This document shows positions 1 to 8,446 of a stretch of DNA of 64,000 nt, piece by piece (the stretch's first letter is position 1; every line of letters starts with the position of its first letter). The stretch lies in NCBI RefSeq assembly GCF_015326965.1, contig NZ_CP017659.1, forward strand, positions 4,964,001 to 5,028,000, read 5' to 3'. The position numbers were made by a program, and so were the translations under genes. This stretch comes from Paenibacillus sp. JZ16 (GTDB taxonomy: Bacteria > Bacillota > Bacilli > Paenibacillales > Paenibacillaceae). Below the pieces are notes generated by a model that was not told the origin of the DNA, made no database searches, and was given only the letters and a program-made list of their open reading frames with translations.

Positions 1-405
1 CTGGCGATATCGATCCCGATTAACTGGGCGAACATCGGCCCTTATCTGGTCATCTTTATCGCAGCACTGCAAAATATTTCACCGGAGATCCATGATGCGG
101 CCAAAATTGATGGGTCCACCGGCTGGAACAAGCTGATGCAAATCACGCTGCCGATGATCTGGAGCACGGTTGTCGTAACCATTGTGCTCTGTATCTCGGG
201 AAGCCTGAAGGCTTTTGATCATGTTATCGTCATGACGGGCGGCGGACCGGCGCAATCGACCGAGCTGCTTGCCACCTACATGTACAACAGCACGTTCAGC
301 GTGTATCGCTACGGTTACGGCTCCGCCGTTTCCACGATGATTATGATCGTCAGCGCCATTCTTATCGCGCTTAACTATTTCGCAACGCGCAGAAAGCCAA
401 GTTAA
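1..405 (+). CDS. Sugar ABC transporter permease, MalF/UgpA type (3' part only)
   Basis: The reading frame is open from the first base, so the gene starts upstream of the window. About 134 C-terminal residues remain. They contain the cytoplasmic EAA loop of ABC importer permeases (HDAAKIDGSTGWNKLMQITLP region, split here by the family pattern EAA-x3-G-x9-I-x-LP), which docks onto the ATPase, followed by two hydrophobic segments. The VMTGGGPA motif after the loop is typical of the first permease of sugar importers (CUT1 family). The second permease follows 18 bases downstream, so the two form the membrane channel of one importer; its binding protein must lie before base 1. Substrate cannot be read from these residues. 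Confidence 0.9.
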   Translation: MAISIPINWANIGPYLVIFIAALQNISPEIHDAAKIDGSTGWNKLMQITLPMIWSTVVVTIVLCISGSLKAFDHVIVMTGGGPAQSTELLATYMYNSTFSVYRYGYGSAVSTMIMIVSAILIALNYFATRRKPS

Positions 406-423
406 CATGAAGGAGGGAGCGAT

Positions 424-1293
424 GTGAATTTACAGACGACCGGGACCGGAAGTGCCTCAGGGAAACGCGTCATCACGAAGGGGTTAACCGGGTTCGTAAA
501 ATTGCTGCTGATTGTGTATGCGATTCTTACGCTCTATCCCTTGTACTGGCTTTTTACGAGCGCGTTTAAATCGAATCAGGATTTCTTCACCAACCCTTAC
601 GGCTTGCCGAAGGAGTGGATGACCGAGAATTTATTCCGGGCATGGGAGCTTGGAAATATGGGCAGAGCGATGCTGAATTCAACGGTTGTGACGATTACTG
701 CCGTCGTTCTGACCATCCTGCTCAGTGTACTTGCGGCGTATGTACTGTCCAGATTCGAGTTTCGGTTCAAAAAGCTGGTGGTCGTGTTGTTTACGACCGG
801 GCTGCTGATTCCGATTCACAGTACGCTGGTGCCCTTGTTTATTATGATGAAAAATATCGGCTTACTCGACACGTACGGTGCGCTCATTCTGCCGTATACG
901 GCATTTGAGCTGCCGATCGCAATCTTCCTGGCGATGGCCTACATGTCATCCATTCCTAGAGAGATTGAAGAAGCGGCCATGATTGATGGCAGCGGCTGGT
1001 GGGGAATCTTCGGCAGAATGATTCTTCCGCTCTGTACGCCCATCGTGGCAACGATATCGATTCTGGCATTCCTCCGATTCTGGAATGACTTCTCCTTCGC
1101 ACTCGTATTTATTAATACGCAAGCGCTAAAGACGCTTCCGCTCAGTCTGTCCCTGTTCTCGGACGGCTTCGGTACGGATTACAGCTTGACGATGGGAGCG
1201 ATGGCGATCGCAGTCATTCCAACAATTGTGGCTTACCTGATCTTGCAGGAGCAGATTATGAAGGGTATGGTGGCAGGATCCATCAAAGGTTGA
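424..1293 (+). CDS. Sugar ABC transporter permease, MalG/UgpE type
   Basis: A 289-residue membrane protein with six predicted membrane segments; the first is near residues 25-45. The EAA loop (EEAAMIDGSGWWGIFGRMIL, about residues 180-200) marks it as the second permease of a CUT1 sugar importer. It starts with GTG at 424, preceded by AAGGAGGG at a suitable distance; the overlapping ATG at 422 is out of frame. It is the last gene of its operon, since a hairpin terminator follows within 45 bases. No ATPase gene is present next to it, which is usual in Bacillales where one shared ATPase serves many sugar importers. Confidence 0.92.
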   Translation: MNLQTTGTGSASGKRVITKGLTGFVKLLLIVYAILTLYPLYWLFTSAFKSNQDFFTNPYGLPKEWMTENLFRAWELGNMGRAMLNSTVVTITAVVLTILLSVLAAYVLSRFEFRFKKLVVVLFTTGLLIPIHSTLVPLFIMMKNIGLLDTYGALILPYTAFELPIAIFLAMAYMSSIPREIEEAAMIDGSGWWGIFGRMILPLCTPIVATISILAFLRFWNDFSFALVFINTQALKTLPLSLSLFSDGFGTDYSLTMGAMAIAVIPTIVAYLILQEQIMKGMVAGSIKG

Positions 1294-1334
1294 ATCTTTA
1301 GTCTTAAGGGATCTCAATATTCTTAAAAGAAAGG

Positions 1335-1362
1335 CCTCTTCCGGTCCGCGGAAGGGGTTTTT
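1335..1362 (+). terminator. Rho-independent terminator after the first permease pair
   Basis: CCTCTTCCG pairs with CGGAAGGGG (one or two G-T pairs) around a five-base loop, followed by five T. It ends the sugar importer operon. Confidence 0.75.
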
Positions 1363-1601
1363 CGTAGTATTAGGTCAACCAAGATTATCAGGTTGGTCTA
1401 ATTCCCGTATTGCGGGTTGTTTAAGCACCGAAGTTGGCAAAGTTTTCGCTTCTCCCTCGAAAATATTCATGCACGATTTTCGGCTACGTCTTGCCGGCAT
1501 ATCCAATATAATAGGAACACCAGGACAATGAGAGCATGACAGGATGGCTTGCAAGCGATGGCTACAGAGTAAAGTACATGAGATCGAGGGAGGAACCCCA
1601 A

Positions 1602-2666
1602 GTGATATCGGCTGCGAATCGACAGGAGTATTACCAGGCATTGCTGGAAAAGAAATCGGAGTACGAGGGCGTTTTTTATGTTGGCGTGAAAACAACGGGG
1701 GTATTCTGCCGCCCGACATGCCCAGCCCGGAAACCGAAGATGGAAAATTGCGAATTTTACGAGACGGCTCAAGAAGCGCTGCTTGCTTCCTTCAGACCCT
1801 GTAAACGATGCCGTCCGCTATCACATCCCAATCAGGTGTCCGACCTGGTCCGGCTGCTCGTTGAGGCGGTGGAAGAAAACCCGGAAAAAAGATGGACCAA
1901 CCAGGACTTTCAGAAGCTGTCCGTGGATGCTTCGACCGCAAGGCGCCAATTCAAAAAGCGGTTCGGAATGACCTTCGTTGAATATGCACGGGCCCGGCGG
2001 ATGGGACTTGCCCTGAAGCAGATAAGGGAGGGGCACGCCGTCATCGATGCGCAGCTGTCGACCGGCTACGAGTCCAGCAGCGGATTCAGGGATGCCTTTT
2101 CGCGGATTATGGGGGTAGCGCCTACCCGATCGGGGCACCATAACATCTTAAAAGCTTCATGGATCGATACGCGTCTCGGACCGATGATGGCCATCGCGGA
2201 TGAGGAGGCGTTGTATCTGCTCGAATTTGTAGACCGCCGGGGCTTGGAGCGTGAGGTTGAGCGTCTTCGGCAGAGAACTAAGTCGGCAATCGTTCCAGGT
2301 TACACAGCACCGATTCGTTCGATCGAGCTTGAGCTCGGCGCGTATTTTGACGGGAAATTATCGGAATTCAAGACGCCCTTGTTCCTGTTAGGATCGCCAT
2401 TTCAAAAAGAAGTATGGGACCAGTTACTGCAGATTCCACCCGGACAAACGTCTTCGTATGGCGAGATCGCAGCAACCATGGGAAGGCCCACCGCTTATCG
2501 TGCCGTTGCCCAAGCGAATGGCGCCAACCAGCTCGCGATTGTCATTCCATGCCACCGAGTGATCAATACGAGCGGCGAATTGGGCGGATACGGCGGAGGA
2601 TTGTCTCGCAAGCAGTGGCTGCTCCATCATGAGAAATCGATGAGCAATGCGACTATACATGAATAG
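1602..2666 (+). CDS. ada: Ada: methylphosphotriester sensor and O6-methylguanine-DNA methyltransferase
   Basis: Bifunctional alkylation-repair protein and activator of the adaptive response. From the GTG at 1602 the protein has 354 residues, the family's usual size. The N-terminal zinc site uses Cys36, Cys40, Cys67 and Cys70, each exactly two positions before E. coli Cys38/42/69/72; Cys36 would accept the methyl group from phosphotriesters. An AraC-type HTH follows (about 85-180), then the methyltransferase domain with the PCHRVI motif; Cys317 is the acceptor (E. coli Cys321). GTG 1602 is preferred over ATG 1536 or 1578 because GAGGGAGG lies eight bases before it and because the cysteine numbering matches. 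It is a single-gene unit closed by a terminator. Fusion of all three parts means no separate ogt-like partner is needed. Confidence 0.95.
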   Translation: MISAANRQEYYQALLEKKSEYEGVFYVGVKTTGVFCRPTCPARKPKMENCEFYETAQEALLASFRPCKRCRPLSHPNQVSDLVRLLVEAVEENPEKRWTNQDFQKLSVDASTARRQFKKRFGMTFVEYARARRMGLALKQIREGHAVIDAQLSTGYESSSGFRDAFSRIMGVAPTRSGHHNILKASWIDTRLGPMMAIADEEALYLLEFVDRRGLEREVERLRQRTKSAIVPGYTAPIRSIELELGAYFDGKLSEFKTPLFLLGSPFQKEVWDQLLQIPPGQTSSYGEIAATMGRPTAYRAVAQANGANQLAIVIPCHRVINTSGELGGYGGGLSRKQWLLHHEKSMSNATIHE

Positions 2667-2682
2667 TAGACTTTGGTCGTAG

Positions 2683-2714
2683 AAAAGGTCTTACCTATAG
2701 GTAAGACCTTTTTT
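2683..2714 (+). terminator. Rho-independent terminator after ada
   Basis: Perfect hairpin: AAAAGGTCTTACC, loop TATA, GGTAAGACCTTTT, with the T tract continuing. It lies 17 bases after the ada stop. Confidence 0.9.
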
Positions 2715-2803
2715 GTATAGATCGTGCAGTCATTGGTATGACGTAATGATATGTAGAATGTTTAAAATAAAGAGCATACCTTACATTCAGAGGAAAAGGG
2801 AGC

Positions 2804-3688
2804 GTGAACATTGTGCAGAATCAAGGACAACTGCCTCAGTGGGCAAACAACTATTTGCAATATATTCAAGTCCCGATAAGGGAGGCTTCATTGGAATATT
2901 TAACCGAAATTTGCACCGCACATCATCAGCGTGTACCGTTCGAGAACATTACCACGTTGCTGCAGTATCGGGAATATCATCAAAAAGGAAGATTGGAGCA
3001 GGATGAGAAGAGATTCGTAGATCAGCTGTGGCAGCTGAATGCGGGAGGCACTTGTTATATGATTAACAGCAGTCTTCATCAGCTCTTGAACCAGCTTGGT
3101 TTCGAAACCCGGTATGCGCTGCTGGGCGGGGGACATGTTGGGTTACTGGTGCGGATCCCGGGTGAGCAAGAAGAAGTGTACGTGGATTGCGGAAACTCCG
3201 CCCCTTTTTTCGAACCCGTACGTTTGGAGAGCGATCCCGAGCAAGTTTCCCAATATGCCGGGATTGAAGTCAGATTGCGCCCAGGGGATGAACCGGGAAC
3301 ATATACGTACTATCGGTATGCGGATGGTCGGCTGATTACAGAATTGGTTTGGTCATTCGACACGCGGGTAACGTATCAATTCGATGATTTCCAGCCGGCC
3401 ATTGCAAGCTATTTTCAACCGAATGATCTCTTTACCTCTTCATTACGCTGTCAGCTGTGGCAACTGGACCAGCAGCGCTCGCTGTCTCTGGTCGACAATG
3501 TACTGAGTATCCGGTATGCAAACGGGAAGGTAGAAAAGCGCATTTTATCCGATCTCAGCGAGCTGCGAGAGGTCATCGATCATGAGTTTCATCTCCCTAA
3601 ATTGCCTGTTGAAGATGCCGTGAAGATTCTTCAGGAACTCGGATTTGATATTTTTAAAGGCAGCGCCATGACGAATTCCCTTGAGTAG
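2804..3688 (+). CDS. Arylamine N-acetyltransferase-like protein
   Basis: A 294-residue cytoplasmic protein of the NAT family, which moves acetyl from acetyl-CoA to arylamines, hydrazines or related small molecules through a Cys-His-Asp triad. The triad is visible: Cys84 in GGTCYMINSS, His111 in LGGGHVGLL and Asp128 in VYVDCGNSAP. The order and spacing fit NAT enzymes. The usual RGG-x-C-x-E signature is changed (AGGTCYM, no Arg and no Glu), so this is a divergent branch and the substrate is open. The start is GTG 2804 after AAAAGGGA. The protein is slightly longer than classical NATs (about 275-285). It appears to be a single gene between ada and an MFS exporter; about 195 bases separate it from the latter. 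Confidence 0.82.
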   Translation: MNIVQNQGQLPQWANNYLQYIQVPIREASLEYLTEICTAHHQRVPFENITTLLQYREYHQKGRLEQDEKRFVDQLWQLNAGGTCYMINSSLHQLLNQLGFETRYALLGGGHVGLLVRIPGEQEEVYVDCGNSAPFFEPVRLESDPEQVSQYAGIEVRLRPGDEPGTYTYYRYADGRLITELVWSFDTRVTYQFDDFQPAIASYFQPNDLFTSSLRCQLWQLDQQRSLSLVDNVLSIRYANGKVEKRILSDLSELREVIDHEFHLPKLPVEDAVKILQELGFDIFKGSAMTNSLE

Positions 3689-3883
3689 AACGTTAAGAAA
3701 CATACACACTCATTCTATCGATAAGTCGACGGATGGTTATCGTGGAATGAATTGGAATGAGCACGACTCTATCTGTTGCGGATATGCTACAATTTAACTA
3801 GTTATAGCGCTCGTGACTTCATTCAGCAGTGACTCCAATATACAATTAATCCGAAAAATACGGCGCTCAGTTGGAGGTTAGAG

Positions 3884-5134
3884 ATGAATCTTTCCAAGAA
3901 TAAGAGTTACGTATTTTTCTGGTTAGCTTCCACCATTTCATATTTTGGCACGTATATTACCACACTCGCTCTCCAAGTACTGGTGGTGGTTGATCTGGAA
4001 GGCAGCACCGTTGATGTGGGCTGGATCAATTCCTCGAGGTGGCTGCCCTATGTGCTGCTGGGATTGGTGGCGGGAGTGATTATTGATCGCGTCAGTCGTC
4101 GGAACATCCTGGTACTGACCGATCTGGGGCGGGGGATCTTGCTCGTAGCGATATGCCTACTGGCATTGTTCGATGGAATCAATGTGGGCATTCTGATGAT
4201 CATCATGATACTCTTCGGGGCGATGTCGTTATTCAATGATGCTGCATCTCAATCTATTGTGCCCCAACTCGTGTCGAGAAGGTTGTTATTGTCCGCTTAT
4301 GCGCGGTTGGAGCAAAGCGCAGCCGTTGCGGAAACCAGCGGCCCCGCAGCTGCCGGTTTATTAGTCTCTATCGTTACGGCTCCGTTTGCAATCTTGGTTA
4401 ACGCAGCTTCGTATCTGTTTTCAGGGCTGGTTATGGCTTTTATTAAACATCAGCCCATACCGGAAAAGGCCTCGAATGAACGCATACTTGAATTGATAAA
4501 GGAAGGATTGCGCTGGGTCTACCGGCATCCGTTTCTCAGCACGCTGGCACTCAATACCCATGCGTGGTTTCTATTTAACAGTATGCTGGGGACGGTGCTG
4601 GTAACGTACGCTCTCACCGAATTAGGGTTTCATGCGTCAACCCTGGGACTTGTCATGACATCAGCAGGGATTGGCGCTGTTATAGGCACGACGTTATCAA
4701 CCCGGGTCAGCAAGCGATTTGGAATTGGACGCAGCATCACGTTTGCTCGACTTTTGTATGCACCTGCGGTCCTGTTCATGGTTCTGGCACCACCCACTGA
4801 CAACGGTGATCTGTTGATTCAGACCTTCCTCTTGATCGGATTTGGGCAACTGTTTTATGGTTTAGCATTAGGTATTGAGGGTCCGATTGAGATGGGTTAC
4901 CGGCAGACGATCACACCTGCACACTTGCATGGGCGTATGAATGCCACCATGAGGTCTATCAACCGCAGTATGATCGTTATTGGAGCGCCTCTGGGTGGCT
5001 TCATCGCTGATGTATTTGGATTTCGCACAGCATTAGGCGTTGTTATCACCGGACTGGCTGTAGTCGGAATTTGGTTCGTGTTCTCACCGATGCGGGCTGC
5101 CCGGATGGATGATACGACAGATGTGAGTAATTAG
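3884..5134 (+). CDS. MFS transporter, probable drug or metabolite efflux
   Basis: A 416-residue protein with about 12 hydrophobic segments. The loop between segments 2 and 3 reads GVIIDRVSRRNILVLTD, the MFS signature (G-x3-D-R-x-R-R) of the MFS_3/macrolide-efflux-like group. Segment 4-5 carries NDAASQSIVPQLV, a conserved stretch of that group. ATG 3884 follows TTGGAGG at a good distance. Proton-driven export is the family norm; a substrate is not readable. It has no adjacent regulator and seems to be transcribed alone. A terminator for it may be the hairpin at 5443-5489. Confidence 0.85.
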   Translation: MNLSKNKSYVFFWLASTISYFGTYITTLALQVLVVVDLEGSTVDVGWINSSRWLPYVLLGLVAGVIIDRVSRRNILVLTDLGRGILLVAICLLALFDGINVGILMIIMILFGAMSLFNDAASQSIVPQLVSRRLLLSAYARLEQSAAVAETSGPAAAGLLVSIVTAPFAILVNAASYLFSGLVMAFIKHQPIPEKASNERILELIKEGLRWVYRHPFLSTLALNTHAWFLFNSMLGTVLVTYALTELGFHASTLGLVMTSAGIGAVIGTTLSTRVSKRFGIGRSITFARLLYAPAVLFMVLAPPTDNGDLLIQTFLLIGFGQLFYGLALGIEGPIEMGYRQTITPAHLHGRMNATMRSINRSMIVIGAPLGGFIADVFGFRTALGVVITGLAVVGIWFVFSPMRAARMDDTTDVSN

Positions 5135-5442
5135 ATCGATACGTTCTGCACGGTCATAGTGCCGTTACCTATGGAATCTTAGCTCCCCGCACGATTTCAA
5201 TTTCAACCACACAGTACGGTTCCGCAGGTACGAAAGAGAGGGAAAGACCAGATGATGGTTTCGATTCTAGCTATGGCGGCAGCCGTTTCGGGCGGCATTG
5301 TCGCCTCCGGGGCGGGAGTGGAATCGCAATCATATGATAGGGGTCTGCGTTTATTTCATGCTGGTCTTTGCTGCCGCCGGGGCCGCGATGCGATGAATGT
5401 GGCTGGAAAAAGCAGTCTAGAACATATCGAGTTACTAATGTG
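5135..5442. other. Intergenic stretch with a possible decayed small membrane-protein ORF
   Basis: No convincing gene. An ORF from ATG 5252 to the stop at 5443 starts with a hydrophobic run (MMVSILAMAAAVSGGIVASG) after a GAGAGGGA site and then becomes charged and Cys/Arg-rich. A different frame over 5334-5396 encodes another hydrophobic tail (IGVCVYFMLVFAAAGAAMR). This looks like two pieces of one small two-helix membrane protein split by a frameshift, but no family is recognised. Confidence 0.3.
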
Positions 5443-5489
5443 AAAGCAGCCTAGCTCCTGCCTTAAAGGATGAGCCTGGGCTGCTTTTT
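5443..5489 (+). terminator. Rho-independent terminator
   Basis: AAAGCAGCC pairs with GGCTGCTTT; the inner CTAGCTC and GAGCCTGG extend the stem. Five T follow on the plus strand. It separates the plus-strand genes from the convergent AraC gene. Confidence 0.75.
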
Positions 5490-5517
5490 ATTACCCCATT
5501 ATATAGAAGGAAAAAAT

Positions 5518-6345
5518 TCAGCGTGGGCTTTTCTCCTGCCCCGGCCTTGCCGGCACCGTTGCGGTCTCCCGGAATTTGACCGGGGATACGCCATAGTTGG
5601 CCCGAAATACCCGGTGAAAGTAGGAGTAGCTGGCGAAGCCGCAGGTTTCCGCGATTTCCTCCAGTGTCATCGTGCTGTATTTGATGCGCTCGACGGCTGC
5701 GTTCAGCCTGATCTCGAGGGCGTACTGGATCATGGTTTTTCCGTAATACTCCTTAAACAGCTTAACCGCCCGGGATAAGCTTAGCCCGACATGGGAAGCG
5801 GCCTCCTCCAGCTTGAAGGTAAGGGTGGCATGCTCCTCCACGAATCGCTTCAGCCGCAGGGCAGTGAAGGCAAGGCGATCGGTCGGCTTGATCTCGGTAA
5901 TGGCGCGGTCCAGGCAGAGGCAGAGACTGCGCAGCAGGTAGTCGGTCAGTTCCCCGATTTCCCCTTCCAGGCCGCGCCGCTTCTCCAGCAGCATTTGTCT
6001 CCACAGACCCAGTAAATAATCGTCGAGCCCGACATGACTGACGACAGGGCGGGGGATGCGGTTCCACCAATTATCAATCCAGGAGCCATCGCAGAATATA
6101 AAATAATCCCCGCTGGACACGCGGCCATCCTCGCCGTCTTCCTTTACCCGCAGCTCGTATTCATCTCCGGGCTTCAGCAGCAGCAGGTCGCCTGCCTGCA
6201 CGTGGTGCTCGATGCCGTTGCAGTAGATTTCGCAGGAGCCTTCGGTTTGGAGTCGGAACAGATAGGTTGTCAAGCCGCCCCGATGGCTGTTGCTGAATTG
6301 CTGAAAGTGATAGGAATAGTCGCAGATGAGCAGCCTTGCTTCCAT
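5518..6345 (-). CDS. AraC-family regulator with cupin-type sensor domain
   Basis: A 275-residue one-component regulator. The N-terminal half (about 15-110) is a beta-rich cupin-like ligand domain with the HHVQAGDLLLLKPGDEYEL turn. The C-terminal 100 residues hold two helix-turn-helix motifs: KLEEAASHVGLSLSRAVKLF and LEEIAETCGFASYSYFHRVF, ending in GVSPVKFRE, the AraC signature. ATG 6345 is preferred over ATG 6387, because the extra 14 residues are hydrophobic and unlike the family, and a GGGGG stretch precedes 6345. It is divergent from the isomerase/dehydrogenase pair at 6485-8303, which is its likely target. Sensed sugar is unknown. Confidence 0.88.
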   Translation of the reverse strand: MEARLLICDYSYHFQQFSNSHRGGLTTYLFRLQTEGSCEIYCNGIEHHVQAGDLLLLKPGDEYELRVKEDGEDGRVSSGDYFIFCDGSWIDNWWNRIPRPVVSHVGLDDYLLGLWRQMLLEKRRGLEGEIGELTDYLLRSLCLCLDRAITEIKPTDRLAFTALRLKRFVEEHATLTFKLEEAASHVGLSLSRAVKLFKEYYGKTMIQYALEIRLNAAVERIKYSTMTLEEIAETCGFASYSYFHRVFRANYGVSPVKFRETATVPARPGQEKSPR

Positions 6346-6484
6346 AATGGTAACAACCCCCAGTAAAAATATAAGCAGATAGTTCATGTTGCAGCAATAT
6401 TGTTTATGTTCATTTTAGCCTATTTGCATGTATGATAGTAGCAGATAGAGCAGTAACTCATTTTTGGAATCGAGGTGCGCTATA

Positions 6485-7258
6485 ATGAGAAGAATGAACA
6501 TTGGTTTGCAAATGTATACGCTGCGCGATGAAACGGCACAGGATTTCCGCGGTACGCTCCGCAAAGTCGCTGAATTGGGTTATGAAGGCGTGGAATTCGC
6601 AGGTTATGGAGACATTCCGGCCGAGGAAATGAAAACGCTTCTTCAAGAGCTTGGCCTGAAAGCAATCGGCAGTCACGTGGGCCTGCATCTGCTTCGCGCA
6701 GATCTGCAGAAGGAAATTGATTACCTGAAAACCATTGGCGCTAAATATATGATGTGTCCATATGTGGCCGAAGAAGATCGTAAAGATGCCGAGGATTGGA
6801 AGAACCTCTTCTCCTTCCTTGAGGAAGTAGGGGCTGAAGCCCGCAAGCAGGGACTGATCTTTGGATACCATAACCATGCATTCGAGTTCGAAGCCGAGGT
6901 TGATGACCAGTTCGTCTTTGATGCAATGTATTCCGCAACGACGCCGGAAGCCGTGCAAGTGGAGATGGACGTATGCTGGGTACAATTCGCCGGACAAGAT
7001 CCGCTTGCCTATATTCCGAAATACGCAGGACGTCTTCCGCTGCTTCACCTGAAAGATTTCAGCAAGGATGCGGAAGGCAACATGAAAACGCTGGAACTGA
7101 GCCAAGGCTCGGTTAACCTGCCGGGCGTCATTCAGGCTGCATCCGATGCAGGTACGGAATGGCTGATCGTCGAGCAGGACGTATGTCAGAATCCGCCGCT
7201 GCAAAGCGTGGAGAACAGCATGAACTGGCTGAAGCAGAACTACCTGAACCAATTTTAA
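6485..7258 (+). CDS. Sugar phosphate isomerase/epimerase (xylose isomerase-like TIM barrel)
   Basis: A 257-residue TIM-barrel protein of the AP-endonuclease-2/IolE-like family. The start MNIGLQMYTLRD, then GYEGVEFAGY, GYHNHAFEFE, VEMDVCWVQFAG and LLHLKDF give the conserved metal ligands (Glu, His, Asp, His, Glu), with the last in WLIVEQD. Such enzymes isomerise or epimerise keto-sugars or inositol-type compounds. ATG 6485 follows GAGGTG by seven bases; the TTG at 6464 has no site. A Gfo/Idh/MocA dehydrogenase follows 25 bases downstream, a common pairing in which the dehydrogenase oxidises a polyol or sugar that the isomerase then converts. The divergent AraC gene is the likely regulator. Confidence 0.88.
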   Translation: MRRMNIGLQMYTLRDETAQDFRGTLRKVAELGYEGVEFAGYGDIPAEEMKTLLQELGLKAIGSHVGLHLLRADLQKEIDYLKTIGAKYMMCPYVAEEDRKDAEDWKNLFSFLEEVGAEARKQGLIFGYHNHAFEFEAEVDDQFVFDAMYSATTPEAVQVEMDVCWVQFAGQDPLAYIPKYAGRLPLLHLKDFSKDAEGNMKTLELSQGSVNLPGVIQAASDAGTEWLIVEQDVCQNPPLQSVENSMNWLKQNYLNQF

Positions 7259-7283
7259 TTTATGAGCACAAAGGAGACTTTCA

Positions 7284-8303
7284 ATGAGCAAAATTAAAGT
7301 GGCAGTGTTTGGCTGCGGCGCGATCGCCCAGCGCAGACATATTCCTGAATATGCGAACAATGCTAACGTGGAGCTGGTTGCTTTTGCCGATCCGGTAAAA
7401 GAACGCGCCGAAGAGATGGCAGCTCAGTATGGCGGTAAAGCCTATACAGACTACCAAGAACTGTTGAAGAACGAGAAGCTGGACGCCGTTAGCGTATGTA
7501 CGCCGAACTATCTGCATGCTCCGATGAGCATCGCGGCTGCGAATGCCGGCCTTCATGTGCTGGTGGAAAAGCCGATGGCTACAACGGCTGAAGAAGGAGA
7601 GCAAATGATCGAGGCCGCCCGCAAGAACGGGGTGTACCTGATGGTAGGCCACAATCAGCGCCTCATGCCTCCGCACGTAAAAGCGAAGGAAATTCTGGAT
7701 TCCGGCAAGCTCGGCAAAGTGCTTACCTTCCGTACTTCCTTTGGCCACGGCGGTCCGGAGAGCTGGAGTCTGGATGGACGCGACAGCTGGTTCTTCCGTA
7801 AAGAAGAAGCGATTATGGGCGCCATGGGCGATCTCGGCGTGCACAAATCCGACTTTATCCGTTACCTGCTGAACGATGAAATCGTGGAGGTGGCAGGTTT
7901 CATCGGTACGGTCCATAAAGAAGGAACCGATGTGGACGACAACGCGACTTGCATCGTTCGCATGAAGAGCGGGGCCGTGGGCACGCTGATGGCAAGCTGG
8001 ACGCATTACAGATCCGGCGATAACGGAACAGTGTTGTGGTGCGAGAAAGGTGCCATGAAGATCGGTACCGTTAACGGCGACGAGGTGGTTGTGGAGCTGA
8101 CCGACGGTACGGTGGAGACCTACAAGGTTGGCGCCATGGCAACCAATGAGAAGCAGGTTCCGAGCGGCGTCATCGACGCGTTCGTCGAATCCATTCTCAC
8201 GAACACGCCGCCTAGCATTTCCGGTGAGGAAGGACTGCGTTCCTTGAACGTGATCCTGGGTGCATTCGAATCCCAAGAGACGGGTAAAATCGTGAAGCTG
8301 TAA
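7284..8303 (+). CDS. Gfo/Idh/MocA-family NAD(P)-dependent oxidoreductase
   Basis: A 339-residue two-domain dehydrogenase. The N-terminal Rossmann fold begins KVAVFGCGAIAQRRHIPEY (nucleotide site G-x-G-x2-A), followed by VCTPNYLHAP and the catalytic EKPMATT motif (Lys in EKP). The C-terminal alpha/beta domain has the conserved GDLGVHKSDFIRYLL with the active-site His and Asp. Members oxidise sugars, inositols or their derivatives. AAGGAG precedes ATG 7284. It is co-transcribed with the upstream isomerase (25-base gap) and the unit ends at the terminator at 8317. Substrate cannot be set from sequence. Confidence 0.9.
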   Translation: MSKIKVAVFGCGAIAQRRHIPEYANNANVELVAFADPVKERAEEMAAQYGGKAYTDYQELLKNEKLDAVSVCTPNYLHAPMSIAAANAGLHVLVEKPMATTAEEGEQMIEAARKNGVYLMVGHNQRLMPPHVKAKEILDSGKLGKVLTFRTSFGHGGPESWSLDGRDSWFFRKEEAIMGAMGDLGVHKSDFIRYLLNDEIVEVAGFIGTVHKEGTDVDDNATCIVRMKSGAVGTLMASWTHYRSGDNGTVLWCEKGAMKIGTVNGDEVVVELTDGTVETYKVGAMATNEKQVPSGVIDAFVESILTNTPPSISGEEGLRSLNVILGAFESQETGKIVKL

Positions 8304-8316
8304 TAAATGAGTGTAG

Positions 8317-8348
8317 AAGGAGGCCGTACGCGTACGGCCTCCTTTTGT
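8317..8348 (+). terminator. Terminator built from a palindrome without loop bases
   Basis: AAGGAGGCCGTACG is followed at once by its exact reverse complement CGTACGGCCTCCTT and then TTTG. In RNA the central bases must open to form the loop. It ends the isomerase/dehydrogenase operon. Confidence 0.85.
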
Positions 8349-8391
8349 TTCTACGGGACAGTAACGCATAGCTTTGGGAAGTTAATCCTAT

Positions 8392-8426
8392 AAAAAGAGC
8401 CGCTCTGCCATGTTCATGGAGAGCGA
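8392..8426 (-). terminator. Terminator after the GH43 gene
   Basis: On the minus strand CGCTCTCCATG pairs with CATGGCAGAGCG (one bulge), followed by GCTCTTTTT. It lies about 20 bases after the GH43 stop and faces the plus-strand terminator at 8317. Confidence 0.75.
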
Positions 8427-8446
8427 CCTATTCGCGTATAGAGATT

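Noticed and set aside
6458..7360. Long minus-strand ORF over the sugar isomerase gene
   Set aside because: It is a shadow of the plus-strand TIM-barrel gene, which has clear motifs and a ribosome site.
7281..8369. Long minus-strand ORF over the Gfo/Idh/MocA gene
   Set aside because: Antisense shadow; the plus-strand protein has a complete Rossmann fold and an EKP motif.
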